Source: JBNKLG01 sp050292235
Lineage (GTDB): Bacteria > Pseudomonadota > Gammaproteobacteria > Chromatiales > Chromatiaceae
Assembly: GCA_050292235.1 (NCBI GenBank)
Contig: JBNKLG010000015.1
Location: 1 to 39,281 of the forward strand
Reading direction: 5' to 3'
DNA length: 39,281 nucleotides
Positions 16,920-25,150 of this stretch are shown here, piece after piece. A program made the translations under genes and the position numbers. The notes below the pieces were generated by a model. That model searched no databases and was not told where the DNA came from. It saw nothing but the letters and a program-made list of their open reading frames with translations. How positions within the stretch are numbered: position 1 is the first letter of the stretch; each line of letters starts with the position of its first letter.

Positions 16920-17271
16920 TGCCGGAGGATATGGCGACGATAAGCGCGGGTTTGTGGCCCAGCTCCTCCTGGCTCCACATCAGGAAGAAGTTCTTCAGTC
17001 CGGCGGGCACCATGCCGTGCCATTCGGGGGCGATGATGACAAAGCCATCGCTGCTGCTGAGTTCTGCGGAGAGGGGCGCCAGCCGGGTTTGCCAGTCGTG
17101 GTCACCCGCCCAGATGCCCTCGTCCCACAGGGGCAGGGGGTTGTCGGTGAGGTCGAAGCGCCAGACCTCATGGGCCAGCTCCTCCTCCTTCAATGTCCGT
17201 TCGAGAAAGCTCGCCACCTTGGCACTTTGGGCGTTTTTGCGGTGACTGCCGTTGATGATGCCGATTTTCAT
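16660..17271 (-). CDS. NADPH-dependent FMN reductase family protein
   Basis: A 203-residue cytoplasmic flavodoxin-fold oxidoreductase of the NADPH-dependent FMN reductase (ArsH/ChrR/SsuE-like) family. The N-terminus has the flavin phosphate loop IINGSHRKNAQSAKVASFLE. The middle has SSDGFVIIAPEWHGMVPAGL and LKNFFLMWSQEELGHKPALI, the usual second flavin contact, then a Gly-rich SSGTGGAYPV turn. Physiological substrate unknown. Its start overlaps the moaC stop by 4 bases, and it is the last gene of the ppa-yfcE-moaC operon. Its 3' third is duplicated at 12307-12566. Confidence 0.88.
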   Translation of the reverse strand: MKIGIINGSHRKNAQSAKVASFLERTLKEEELAHEVWRFDLTDNPLPLWDEGIWAGDHDWQTRLAPLSAELSSSDGFVIIAPEWHGMVPAGLKNFFLMWSQEELGHKPALIVAISSGTGGAYPVAELRMFSAKNNRLCYIPEQLIIRDVEKVLNDEGNNDPSADAYYRDRARFGLHMLRQYAEALRQVRAAEELFDPRFKNGM

Positions 17272-17756
17272 ATGCCTTCTCCCTCTCGGATCCAGTGGCC
17301 GCTTTGGCCGCCTGCTTTTTCGGTCAACCGAATCTCGCCCATGGCCATGCCTCGATCCACGGCCTTACACATATCGTAGATCGTAAGCAGGGCGATTTGA
17401 ACCGTGGTGAGCGCCTCCATTTCTACCCCGGTCTGGCCGCTGCATTCGACCTGGGCAGTGCAGCGGATGCCCGGCAGATCGGCATCCTGCTGGAACGCTA
17501 GGCTGACGTGGCTCAGGGCGATGGGGTGGCAAAGGGGGATCAGGTCGGCGGTACGTTTGCTGGCCATGATGCCAGCGATGCGGGCGATGCCGAGGACATC
17601 CCCTTTTTGGTGGCTGCCCTCGGCGATTTTGGCCAGGGTCTCCGGCTGCATCCGGATCCAGCCTTCGGCGACGGCCCGGCGCTGGCTGGTGGGTTTGGCG
17701 CCCACGTCGACCATTTGCGCCTGACCTTGATCGTCGAAGTGGCTGAGATCGCTCAT
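17268..17756 (-). CDS. moaC: Cyclic pyranopterin monophosphate synthase (molybdenum cofactor synthesis)
   Basis: Converts the MoaA product (3',8-cyclo-dihydro-GTP) to cyclic pyranopterin monophosphate, the second part of the first step in molybdopterin synthesis. The 162-residue protein has all family blocks: an N-terminal SHFDDQGQAQMVDVGAKPTS, then ASKRTADLIPLCHPIALSHV with its His, VECSGQTGVEMEALTTVQIA, and TIYDMCKAVDRGM with catalytic Lys/Asp. Length is normal. Its ATG overlaps the end of the phosphoesterase gene by 4 bases and its stop overlaps the FMN reductase start. No other moa gene is in the window. Confidence 0.96.
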   Translation of the reverse strand: MSDLSHFDDQGQAQMVDVGAKPTSQRRAVAEGWIRMQPETLAKIAEGSHQKGDVLGIARIAGIMASKRTADLIPLCHPIALSHVSLAFQQDADLPGIRCTAQVECSGQTGVEMEALTTVQIALLTIYDMCKAVDRGMAMGEIRLTEKAGGQSGHWIREGEGI

Positions 17757-18298
17757 CCCGCGAACTCGCTGTAACCCTCGACCAGTTTGGAGACCTCGCG
17801 GCTGGCAAAGCTCATGCAGTCCAGGTCAGCCAGAATCCAGGTGGCCGGTGCGGTACCGACCCCGCCGATGGTGCCGGGGTTGACCAGATGGGTGGTGCCG
17901 CCCTTGGCGTTGGCCACCTCCTCGATCTCCACCTTGTGGCTGTGGCCGCAACAGACCAGATCCCAGTCGCCGGTGGCCGCCATAGCGCGAGCGTAATGGG
18001 GGTAGTGCACCAGAAAGATGCGTTTGCCGTGCAGCTCCACTCCGGCATCCATACCGTGGTAATGGATGGGGTTGTCGTCTTTTGCCGCGAGGGTGGCCAG
18101 GGCGAACAGATCACCGCTGTTGTTGCCGTGGATGACATGGGTCGGTAGACCGTGTTTTTTCAGGCAGTTGAGGGTGCTGGGGGCGACCAGATCGCCACAG
18201 TGGAGCACCGCCTCGGCCCCTTCGGCCTTGGCATTGGCGACGGCGGCATCCAGCAGTGGGATGTGGTCGTGGCTGTCGGAGAGGATGCAGACCTTCAT
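17753..18298 (-). CDS. YfcE/MJ0936-type metallophosphoesterase
   Basis: A 181-residue cytoplasmic calcineurin-like phosphodiesterase. I use the ATG at 18298, which overlaps the ppa stop by one base (TGATG), because the domain starts there (MKVCILSDSHDHIPLLDAA). The metal-binding motifs are in order: DSHDH, EAVLHCGDLVAPS, HVIHGNNSGD, FLVHYPHYARAM, LVCCGHSHKVEI and LVNPGTIGG. A longer in-frame reading upstream to 18400 merely reads ppa in another frame. Natural substrate is unknown; YfcE-like enzymes hydrolyse artificial phosphodiesters. Confidence 0.88.
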   Translation of the reverse strand: MKVCILSDSHDHIPLLDAAVANAKAEGAEAVLHCGDLVAPSTLNCLKKHGLPTHVIHGNNSGDLFALATLAAKDDNPIHYHGMDAGVELHGKRIFLVHYPHYARAMAATGDWDLVCCGHSHKVEIEEVANAKGGTTHLVNPGTIGGVGTAPATWILADLDCMSFASREVSKLVEGYSEFAG

Positions 18299-18846
18299 CA
18301 GAAGTTGGGCTTTTCCGGGGCGTCCTGATACATCTGGATCGACTCCAGGATCTCCTGTTTGGCCTCGTCCAGGCCGTACCAGCCGTCGACCCGCACCCAT
18401 TTGCCCTCGTCCAGGTCTTTGTAGTGCTCAAAGAAGTGGGCGATGCGTTGCAGGATGTCGCCGGAGAGATCGCGGAAGTTGTTCACCGAGCGATAGCTTT
18501 TGCACAGCTTGTCGATGGGCACGGCCAGCACCTTGGCGTCATCACCGGACTCGTCGGTCATCTTGAGCACACCGACCGGGCGGCATTTGATCACGGAGCC
18601 GGAGATCAGCGAATGGGGGGTCAGCACCAGTACATCCACCGGATCACCGTCCTTGGAGAGGGTGCGGGGTACATAGCCATAATTGCAGGGGTAATACATG
18701 GCGGTGGACATGAAACGGTCGACGTACATGGCACCGGTATTCTTATCCAGCTCGTACTTGACCGGGTCGGAATGGGCCGGAATTTCAATGACGACATTGA
18801 TCTCATTGGGCACATTGGCGCCGGGTCCGACTCTGTCGAGATTCAT
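18298..18846 (-). CDS. ppa: Inorganic pyrophosphatase
   Basis: Soluble family I pyrophosphatase that hydrolyses PPi to drive biosynthesis. 182 residues, the usual bacterial length. Seen are the entry loop NEINVVIEIPAHSDPVKYEL, MYVDRFMSTAMYYPCNYGYV, the metal signature DGDPVDVLVLTP, and the downstream GVLKMTDESGDDAKVLAVP. The ATG follows a GGAG ribosome site (ATTTAGGAGAGCCCC sense). It is the promoter-proximal gene of an overlapping operon running to the FMN reductase. Confidence 0.97.
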   Translation of the reverse strand: MNLDRVGPGANVPNEINVVIEIPAHSDPVKYELDKNTGAMYVDRFMSTAMYYPCNYGYVPRTLSKDGDPVDVLVLTPHSLISGSVIKCRPVGVLKMTDESGDDAKVLAVPIDKLCKSYRSVNNFRDLSGDILQRIAHFFEHYKDLDEGKWVRVDGWYGLDEAKQEILESIQMYQDAPEKPNF

Positions 18847-18887
18847 GGGGCTCTCCTAAAGGATTGAAAAGATTTTCATGATAAAGG

Positions 18888-18913
18888 AAAAAGGCCGGGA
18901 ATCCCGGCCTCTT
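18888..18913 (-). terminator. Intrinsic terminator of the small orphan gene
   Basis: AGGCCGGG (18892-18899) and CCCGGCCT (18903-18910) form a perfect 8-bp stem with a 3-base loop. Read on the minus strand it is followed by TTTTTCC, so it terminates the 67-residue gene at 18935-19138 before ppa. On the plus strand only CTTTG follows. Confidence 0.85.
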
Positions 18914-18934
18914 TGTCGGGGAAAGGCAATTGTA

Positions 18935-19138
18935 TTAGTCTTGCATGGCGACAAAAGTGGCTGCTGAGACATCAGCAAGATCCGGGGGCAACAGGTAATT
19001 CCGGTGCGGATTGCTGGTTTCAACGGGTTGTAGGGCCAGCATGAGCAGGATGGATTCCTCTGTCCAGAAAGAGGGGGCCGTTTCAGCGGTTGGGGCCTTG
19101 AGATATTCCCCGGTAGCCATGTCGTAAACCCTGTTCAT
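18935..19138 (-). CDS. Small protein of unknown function
   Basis: A 67-residue acidic soluble protein, not recognised. It has a strong GGAGGTG ribosome site seven bases upstream of its ATG and an excellent intrinsic terminator just beyond its stop, so it is very probably expressed as its own unit. Sequence features: an N-terminal NRVYDMATGEYLKAPTAE and a central amphipathic helix (TEESILLMLALQP). It has no cysteines or membrane segment. Confidence 0.6.
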   Translation of the reverse strand: MNRVYDMATGEYLKAPTAETAPSFWTEESILLMLALQPVETSNPHRNYLLPPDLADVSAATFVAMQD

Positions 19139-19183
19139 TGTGCACCTCCAACGCCGTTTGCAAGTCCCTTGGAAGGAGTCCTT

Positions 19184-19300
19184 ATGCCTCTATATCGGCT
19201 TGCAGTAGGGGATCTTGAAAAGGGTCGGTTAAGAATAATCAGTGACCGGGCTACTATCCTGGTTCAAACTCTGGCTTTGGTTGATGCCGCCGATCCGTGA
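19184..19300 (+). CDS. Possible 38-residue small protein or leader peptide
   Basis: An ATG at 19184 opens a 38-codon frame (MPLYRLAVGDLEKGRLRIIS ... LVDAADP) ending at TGA 19298-19300, 28 bases before the CbiM-like gene start. It is preceded by GGAAGGAG at ideal spacing, one of the better ribosome sites in the window. That site could pair with CCCTT just upstream (19166-19170) or CCTT just downstream (19180-19183), so its access may be controlled. No homologue is recognised. Its end overlaps the first arm of the GCCGCC/GGCGGC hairpin. A chance ORF is possible. Confidence 0.4.
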   Translation: MPLYRLAVGDLEKGRLRIISDRATILVQTLALVDAADP

Positions 19301-19308
19301 AAGGCGGC
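19286..19308 (+). promoter_or_regulatory. Hairpin upstream of the CbiM-like gene
   Basis: GCCGCC (19286-19291) pairs with GGCGGC (19303-19308) over 6 bp with an 11-base loop, ending ~20 bases before the permease start codon. It overlaps the end of the possible small ORF. No cobalamin-riboswitch consensus was recognised in this leader, so the hairpin is only a candidate control element. Confidence 0.35.
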
Positions 19309-19328
19309 GGTTTGCTCGTGAAGGGTCT

Positions 19329-19994
19329 ATGGAATTTAATGGCACCTTTTTCAGCCCGCTGGCTTGGTGGTGGGCAACCGCTTTCATCAGCGGCCTGCTG
19401 CTGTTTGCGCTATGGAGAGCGCCATGGGGGCGACTGATAGAAGGAGAACGGTATCGGGGGTATTTCGCTGCGATTACCCTCATGATGCTGCTCTGGTTGA
19501 TGCGTACCCAGGTTATCGATGGTCTTCAGTTTCATCTGCTGGGGGTAACCACGCTGACTCTGATGTTTGGATGGGCGCTGGGTTTTCTGGGCGCAGCAGC
19601 AGCATTGGTCGGTGTGACCGTGGGTGGCTGGGCGACCTGGGAGGCCTTGCCTTTCAATCTGATGACGCTGGCCTTGACGCCGGTCTCTGTTACCTTCCTC
19701 TCCTTGGTGTTGGTACGGCATTTTCTGCCCAAGCATTACATCGTCTTTATCTTTGGCAACGCTTTTGTCACTGGCGGGCTGACTGGTGCCTTTTGCGGCT
19801 ATATGTCGGCCATGATTCTGGTCTTGAATGATGCTCATACCATGGCTACTCTGCGAGATAACATCATGCCCTTCTTCCCCATCATGTTCTTTCCCGAGGG
19901 AATCTTCAATGGCTGGATGACCACCCTGGTGGTGGTGTTTCGGCCCCAGTGGATGTACTCCTTTCGGGATGAGGAGTATTTGGTCAATAAGTGA
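19329..19994 (+). CDS. CbiM-like energy-coupling-factor permease (COG3235 type)
   Basis: A 221-residue inner-membrane protein with about six hydrophobic segments, resembling the CbiM-like substrate-binding permeases of ECF metal transporters. I choose the ATG at 19329 because AAGGG lies just upstream and the membrane topology starts there (MEFNGTFFSPLAWWWATAF); earlier in-frame starts add an unconserved Arg-rich tail. Segments include LMFGWALGFLGAAAALVGVT, FIFGNAFVTGGLTGAFCGYM and MFFPEGIFNGWMTTLVVVF. Cobalt or nickel is the usual cargo of the family, but the CbiM N-terminal metal-ligand sequence is not evident and no cbiN, cbiQ or cbiO is near. Converges on ubiD with one base between. Confidence 0.65.
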   Translation: MEFNGTFFSPLAWWWATAFISGLLLFALWRAPWGRLIEGERYRGYFAAITLMMLLWLMRTQVIDGLQFHLLGVTTLTLMFGWALGFLGAAAALVGVTVGGWATWEALPFNLMTLALTPVSVTFLSLVLVRHFLPKHYIVFIFGNAFVTGGLTGAFCGYMSAMILVLNDAHTMATLRDNIMPFFPIMFFPEGIFNGWMTTLVVVFRPQWMYSFRDEEYLVNK

Positions 19995-19995
19995 G

Positions 19996-21471
19996 TCAGG
20001 GGTTCAGCTCAATCCCCAATTCCCCCCATAGCTGATCCACCCGCGCTACCACCTGAGGGTCGCGCACAATAGGCTGTCCCCACTCGCGCTGGGTCTCTCC
20101 CGGCCACTTGTTGGTGGCATCAAAGCCGATCTTGCCTCCCAAGCCGGAGATGGGTGAGGCGAAATCCAGGTAGTCGATAGGGGTCTGATCGACCAGGGTG
20201 GTATCGCGCACCGGATCCATGCGGGTGGTCATGGCCCAGATCACATCCTGCCAGTTGCGGATATTGATGTCGTCGTCCACCAGAATCACGAATTTGGTGT
20301 ACATGAACTGGCGCAGGAAGGACCAGACGCCGAACATGAGGCGCTTGGCGTGGCCCGGATACTGCTTTTTCATGGAAACAATGGCCAGACGATAGGAGCA
20401 GCCTTCGGGGGGCAGATAGAAATCGGAGATCTCTGGATACTGCTTTTGCAGAATGGGTACGAAGACCTCATTCAGCGCTACACCAAGGATGGCGGGTTCG
20501 TCCGGTGGTCGGCCCGTATAGGTGGAGTGGTAGATGGGGTTGCGGCGGCTGGTTATACGGTCGATGGTGAGTACCGGGAAACGATCTACTTCGTTGTAAT
20601 AGCCGGTGTGATCGCCATAAGGTCCTTCATCGGCCATATCGTCAGGGCAAAGATGGCCCTCCAGTACAATTTCGGCAGAGGCGGGCACCTGCAACCCAGA
20701 GCCCAGCGCCTGGGTGACCTGGGTGCGGCTGCCACGCAGCAAGCCGGCAAAGGCGTATTCCGACAGGCTATCGGGCACCGGCGTGACCGCACCCAGGAGA
20801 GTGGCCGGGTCAGCACCCAGGGCAACAGCGATGGGAAAAGGCTTACCGGGATGGGCCTGCTGCCAGTCACGATAGTCCAGAGCACCGCCGCGATGGGCCA
20901 GCCAGCGCATGATGACCCGGTTGCGCCCCAGCACCTGCATCCGATAGATGGCCAGGTTTTGCCGGGGTTTGTTTGGTCCCCGGGTAATCACCAATCCCCA
21001 GGTGATGAGCGGTGCCACATCGCCGGGCCAGCAGGTTTGTATGGGCAGTCGCCCCAGATCCACCTCTTCGCCCTCGAAAACCAGTTCCTGACAAGGAGCG
21101 CCCTTGATAGCCTTGGGCGCCATGTCGAGCACTTTTTTGAAAATGGGGAGTTTGTGGACGGCTTCTTTGATGCCCCGGGGCGGTTCGGGTTCTTTGAGTT
21201 GTGCCAGCAGTTCTCCCACCTCTCGCAAGGCTGAGACTGAGTCCTTGCCCATGCCGAGGGCCACCCGGCGTGGGGTGCCGAAAAGGTTGCCGAGTAGTGG
21301 CAGCTCAGAGCCTTTGACCGATTCGAACAGCAGAGCGGGGCCATTGCCGCGCAAGGTGCGATCGCAAATCTCGGTGATTTCCAGGTGGGGGTCGACTTCC
21401 TGTTTGATCCGCTTCAGTTCACCCAGCTGTTCAAGCTGGCGGAGAAAATCACGCAGGTCATCATACTTCAT
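19996..21471 (-). CDS. ubiD: UbiD, polyprenyl-4-hydroxybenzoate decarboxylase
   Basis: Decarboxylates 3-polyprenyl-4-hydroxybenzoate in ubiquinone synthesis, using the prenylated FMN made by UbiX. 491 residues, normal for UbiD. It starts MKYDDLRDFLRQLEQLGELK and contains VTRGPNKPRQNLAIYRMQVL, MRWLAHRGGALDYRDWQ, and the active-site block EGPYGDHTGYYNEVDRFPVL with its Glu/Arg environment, then VDDDINIRNWQDVIWAMTT. The gene begins 4 bases inside the SH3 protein gene, so the two are translationally coupled. ubiX is not in the window. Confidence 0.96.
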   Translation of the reverse strand: MKYDDLRDFLRQLEQLGELKRIKQEVDPHLEITEICDRTLRGNGPALLFESVKGSELPLLGNLFGTPRRVALGMGKDSVSALREVGELLAQLKEPEPPRGIKEAVHKLPIFKKVLDMAPKAIKGAPCQELVFEGEEVDLGRLPIQTCWPGDVAPLITWGLVITRGPNKPRQNLAIYRMQVLGRNRVIMRWLAHRGGALDYRDWQQAHPGKPFPIAVALGADPATLLGAVTPVPDSLSEYAFAGLLRGSRTQVTQALGSGLQVPASAEIVLEGHLCPDDMADEGPYGDHTGYYNEVDRFPVLTIDRITSRRNPIYHSTYTGRPPDEPAILGVALNEVFVPILQKQYPEISDFYLPPEGCSYRLAIVSMKKQYPGHAKRLMFGVWSFLRQFMYTKFVILVDDDINIRNWQDVIWAMTTRMDPVRDTTLVDQTPIDYLDFASPISGLGGKIGFDATNKWPGETQREWGQPIVRDPQVVARVDQLWGELGIELNP

Positions 21472-22349
21472 AGACGGGCGCTGATGCCTTTGCGAGTACG
21501 GTAGTCGAACAGGGCAAAGCCGCCAATAATCCCGGTGATGAGGGTCAGCAGGAAGACCAGGTAGATCCAGATTGGCATGCCCTGCTGGCTCTCTTCAGTC
21601 GGCGCTTCTGGTTCTACAGGGGTGTCTGTGGCTGCAGGAGCAGAGGTGGGCAGAGGTGTGGGGTTGCCATAGACCAGAGCGGGTACTTCGCCACTGGGTT
21701 TGAGGCCGAGAAGGTTGACAGCCTCCTGCATAATATCACGAAGGCGCTCGTTTTCCGTAAAAACGCTGTCTTTGTCGCCCTTGCTGCGCTTGGCTAGGCG
21801 CATTTGGCATTGCAGTTGTTTGATCTCCATGTTTTCCAGATCATGTTCGCATCTTGGGTCGGCCTTGCCTGATTCAGTGGGAACTTGATTGGGTTTTGCC
21901 TTGAGCTGACTTTCCAGTTCGGCGATGCGCTTATTGGCCTTGGTTAGCGCTTGATTGGTTTCAGAGGCTGAAGTCGGTTTGCTGCTGAGCTCTTTTTGCA
22001 CTTTGATCAGCTCTTGGCGTACCTGATCCAGCTCGCCTTTGAGGCTTTCATTTTCCTTGTTGGCATCGCTCAGCATAAGGGCAGCGGGTTTTTCGTCGAT
22101 GATGTAGCGACGCTCCACCCAGCCTTCGGTGCCATCATGGAGCTGGACCTTAATGTAGCCTGTTTGGCGTTCCAAAATTTTGAGCTGGGCGCCGCTGGTA
22201 AGGATTTTGAAATATTTGGTTTTATTGGAGGGCTCAGGGTAGAGACCTACCAGTAATTTGTCCGTGATATAGGCAGCAGAGCCCGCTTGGGTAATCAAGA
22301 GGAGGAGCAGGGCAGCAATCCGGCGGCAGGCGATCTTCATGTTCGCCAT
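21468..22349 (-). CDS. TIGR04211/YgiM-type SH3-domain membrane protein
   Basis: A 293-residue protein with a signal peptide (ends near AGSAAYIT), a bacterial SH3 domain (~25-90: LLVGLYPEPSNKTKYFKIL then GTEGWVERRYI), a coiled coil (~100-200, KENESLKGELDQVRQELIKV), a Pro/Ala-rich linker and a C-terminal membrane helix (PIWIYLVFLLTLITGIIGGF) with a basic tail. This order is that of YgiM/TIGR04211 proteins, so most of it should lie in the periplasm, anchored by the C-terminus. Function is unsettled. The coil is longer than in short YgiM forms. An ATG three codons in (22340) is an alternative start. It lies 59 bases after prlC. Confidence 0.82.
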   Translation of the reverse strand: MANMKIACRRIAALLLLLITQAGSAAYITDKLLVGLYPEPSNKTKYFKILTSGAQLKILERQTGYIKVQLHDGTEGWVERRYIIDEKPAALMLSDANKENESLKGELDQVRQELIKVQKELSSKPTSASETNQALTKANKRIAELESQLKAKPNQVPTESGKADPRCEHDLENMEIKQLQCQMRLAKRSKGDKDSVFTENERLRDIMQEAVNLLGLKPSGEVPALVYGNPTPLPTSAPAATDTPVEPEAPTEESQQGMPIWIYLVFLLTLITGIIGGFALFDYRTRKGISARL

Positions 22350-22408
22350 GCTACCACTATTGCGGTTAATGTAAAGAACTAGGAAGGGCGCCCAAGTTCA
22401 AGGAATAA

Positions 22409-24457
22409 TTAGTCTTGAACGCAGGTTATTCCTGAGTGATGAAGCAGGGCATCGATACTGGGTTTCCGGCCCCGGAAGGTGGTGAAGAGTGCCATGGCAT
22501 CTTCCGAACCGCCTTTTTCCAGGATGCACTGCAAAAAACGCTGTCCACAGTCTGGGTTGAGGATGCCCTCTTCCTCAAATCGGGCGTAGGCATCTGAGGA
22601 GAGAACCTCGGCCCATTTGTAGCTGTAATAACCCGCTGCATAGCCACCGGCAAAGATGTGAGAGAAACCGTGGGGGAAACGGTTCCAGGCTGGCGGATGT
22701 ACCACGGCAACCTCTGCCCGCACTTCTGCCAATACTTCGTAGATGTGCCCTCCGCGGTCTGGGTCGTAGTTCCGGTGTAGACGAAAATCGAACAGAGAAA
22801 ATTCCAACTGTCGCAGCATTTGCATGGCAGATTGGAAGTTTTTCGCCGCCAACATGCGCTGAAAAAGCGCTTTGGGCAGTGGTTCGCCGGTCTGGTGATG
22901 GGCGGCGATGAGGTCAAGCACCTCGCGTTCCCAACAGAAGTTCTCCATGAACTGACTGGGGAGTTCCACGGCATCCCAGGCTACACCGCTGATCCCGGAT
23001 GCCGCCGGGTAGTCGATGCGGGTGAGCATGTGGTGCAGACCGTGACCGAATTCGTGGAAAAGGGTTTGCACCTCGTCATGGGTCAGCAGGGCGGGCTGAT
23101 CACCGATAGGCGGGGTGAAGTTACAGACCAGATAGGCTACCGGCAGTTGTTGGATCTTGGGGCTGAAGAAACGGCCACGGCACTCGTCCATCCAGGCGCC
23201 ACCGCGTTTGTGCTGACGGGTGTAGGGATCGAGATAAAAGGCTGCCCGTGGCTGGCCATCGGGGTCGAGCACTTCGTAAAAGGTGACGTCCGGGTGCCAG
23301 GTATCGATGCCGCTTTTCGCCTGGATGCGGATGTCGAACAGGGATTCGGCCAGATGAAACAGCCCGCCGATAACGCGGTTTGCCGGGAAATAGGGGCGCA
23401 GCTCCTCTTGGCTCAACTGGTAGCGTTGTTGGCGCAGTTTCTCGCTGTAATAGTTGAGGTCCCAGGCCTCCAGCTGCTCCTGGCCGTAGACAGTGCGGGC
23501 GAAGTCGCGCAGTTCCGCCAACTCCTGGTGGGCCTGGGGCAGGGAGCGATGGGCGAGATCCATCAGGAAGTCGATGACGGTCTCGGTGGAGGGGGCTGCT
23601 TTGGTCGCCAGAGAGCGTTCGGCATAGTTGTCGAAGCCCAATAATTGGGCCGATTCGTGACGCAGGGCCAGGATGCGCTCCATGGTGTCACTGTTGTCCC
23701 ACTGGCCTGCGTGGGGTCCTTGATCTGAGGCACGGGTGACGAAGGCCTCATACATCTCCCGGCGCAGAAGTCGGTCATCGGCATAGGTCATGACCGCAAA
23801 AAAATTGGGGTAGTCGAGGGTCAAAAGCCAGCCTTCCAGTTCCCGTTCCTGGGCCATTTGTTGTGCCATCTCTAGCGCGGAATCGGGTAGCCCGGCCAAG
23901 GGTTCTGGGCTGTCGAATCGCTTTTGCCAGGCCTGGGTGGCATCCAGCAGGTTCTGGGCAAACTGACTGGTGAGCTGGGAGAGCTCCTGGCTGATAGCTT
24001 TGAAGCGGGCCTTTTGCTCGGGGGGCAGATCGACACCGGACAGATGGAAATCGCGCAGGGCATCGGCCAATACCTTGCGCTGGATGGGGTTGAGATCGCT
24101 GTCCTTGTCGGCCAGGGCCTTGAAGGCCTGATAAAGGCGCTCGTTCTGGCCGATTTCGGTATGGAACTCCGCCAGTTTGGGCAGGCAGGCGTTGTAGGCA
24201 TCACGCAAGGCCGGGTTGTCTTTGACGGCGTTGAGATGGCTCACCGGTGACCAAGCGTTGCCCAGGCGGTTTTCCAGGCGATCCAGGGGTTCAATCAGGT
24301 TTTCCCAACTCAGGGCTGCAGTTTGCTCCAGCAGTTGTTCGATCCCTTGGCGCTGCTCGGAGATATGGCTCTCTATGGCTGGCTCCACCTGTTCGGGCTG
24401 AATCCGGGAAAAGGGGGGTAGTTTGGCATCTTCGAGCAGGGGATTGGTGCTGGTCAT
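22409..24457 (-). CDS. prlC: Oligopeptidase A (M3 family)
   Basis: Cytoplasmic zinc peptidase that degrades short peptides, including cleaved signal peptides. 682 residues, the standard PrlC length. The zinc motif HEFGH is at 468-472 (LFHEFGHGLHHML), and the third ligand region follows (SGISGVAWDAVELPSQFMEN). The N-terminus begins LEDAKLPPFSRIQPEQVEPA, typical of the family, and the C-terminus includes FAGGYAAGYYSYKWAEVL. It diverges from trpG across ~110 bases that must hold both promoters, and may head an operon with the SH3 protein and ubiD. Confidence 0.96.
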   Translation of the reverse strand: MTSTNPLLEDAKLPPFSRIQPEQVEPAIESHISEQRQGIEQLLEQTAALSWENLIEPLDRLENRLGNAWSPVSHLNAVKDNPALRDAYNACLPKLAEFHTEIGQNERLYQAFKALADKDSDLNPIQRKVLADALRDFHLSGVDLPPEQKARFKAISQELSQLTSQFAQNLLDATQAWQKRFDSPEPLAGLPDSALEMAQQMAQERELEGWLLTLDYPNFFAVMTYADDRLLRREMYEAFVTRASDQGPHAGQWDNSDTMERILALRHESAQLLGFDNYAERSLATKAAPSTETVIDFLMDLAHRSLPQAHQELAELRDFARTVYGQEQLEAWDLNYYSEKLRQQRYQLSQEELRPYFPANRVIGGLFHLAESLFDIRIQAKSGIDTWHPDVTFYEVLDPDGQPRAAFYLDPYTRQHKRGGAWMDECRGRFFSPKIQQLPVAYLVCNFTPPIGDQPALLTHDEVQTLFHEFGHGLHHMLTRIDYPAASGISGVAWDAVELPSQFMENFCWEREVLDLIAAHHQTGEPLPKALFQRMLAAKNFQSAMQMLRQLEFSLFDFRLHRNYDPDRGGHIYEVLAEVRAEVAVVHPPAWNRFPHGFSHIFAGGYAAGYYSYKWAEVLSSDAYARFEEEGILNPDCGQRFLQCILEKGGSEDAMALFTTFRGRKPSIDALLHHSGITCVQD

Positions 24458-24569
24458 GGTGTGGCAGATTCCTGTAGATCGGCTGTTGTAATGAGACCTG
24501 GGCCGATAAGTGTAATATATTCAAGCTTACATCTCGTTTTTCCCTATGAATGCCAAGGTCTGATTTTCC

Positions 24570-25148
24570 ATGTTGCTGATGATCGATAATTACGATTCTT
24601 TCACCTTTAATCTGGTGCAATACCTGGGCGAGTTGGGGGTTGAAGTTGTTGTCCGCCGCAATGATGAGATCGATGTGGCGGGTATTCGTGCTTTGGCGCC
24701 AGATCAGTTGATGATCTCGCCGGGACCCTGTGCGCCGGATCAGGCGGGCATCTCCATGACGGCCATTCAGACTTTTGCCGGAGAGATTCCTATCCTGGGT
24801 GTCTGTTTGGGGCATCAGTCCATCGGGCAGGTGTTTGGTGGCCGGGTGGTCCATGCCCGTCAGGTGATGCATGGCAAAACTTCTCCTATTTATCATACGG
24901 ATATGGGCGTATTTCAGGGGTTGAAGAATCCCTTTGAGGCAACTCGCTACCATTCTCTGGTCGTTGATCGGGATAGCCTGCCCGATTGTCTGGAGATTAC
25001 GGCCTGGACAGAATCCAACGGCGAAATGGATGAGATCATGGGCCTGCGCCATCGGGCGTTGCCGGTGCAGGGAGTGCAGTTTCATCCAGAATCCATCTTG
25101 ACCCGTCAAGGCCATGATCTGCTTAAGAACTTTGTCGAGGGCTGCTGA
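24570..25148 (+). CDS. trpG: Anthranilate/aminodeoxychorismate synthase glutaminase
   Basis: Class I glutamine amidotransferase that releases ammonia for anthranilate (tryptophan) and, in many bacteria, also for p-aminobenzoate (folate) synthesis. 192 residues. Nucleophile Cys79 lies in GVCLGHQSIGQ; the His172-Glu174 pair is in VQFHPESILT; the oxyanion-strand SPGPCAPDQAGIS is present. Two bases separate it from trpD, and they are surely co-transcribed. trpE is not in the window. Amphibolic use as pabA cannot be excluded. Confidence 0.95.
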   Translation: MLLMIDNYDSFTFNLVQYLGELGVEVVVRRNDEIDVAGIRALAPDQLMISPGPCAPDQAGISMTAIQTFAGEIPILGVCLGHQSIGQVFGGRVVHARQVMHGKTSPIYHTDMGVFQGLKNPFEATRYHSLVVDRDSLPDCLEITAWTESNGEMDEIMGLRHRALPVQGVQFHPESILTRQGHDLLKNFVEGC

Positions 25149-25150
25149 TT

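Noticed and set aside
19141..19328. A cobalamin riboswitch upstream of the CbiM-like gene
   Set aside because: No B12-box-like consensus or matching architecture was recognised; only a short hairpin and a small ORF are visible.
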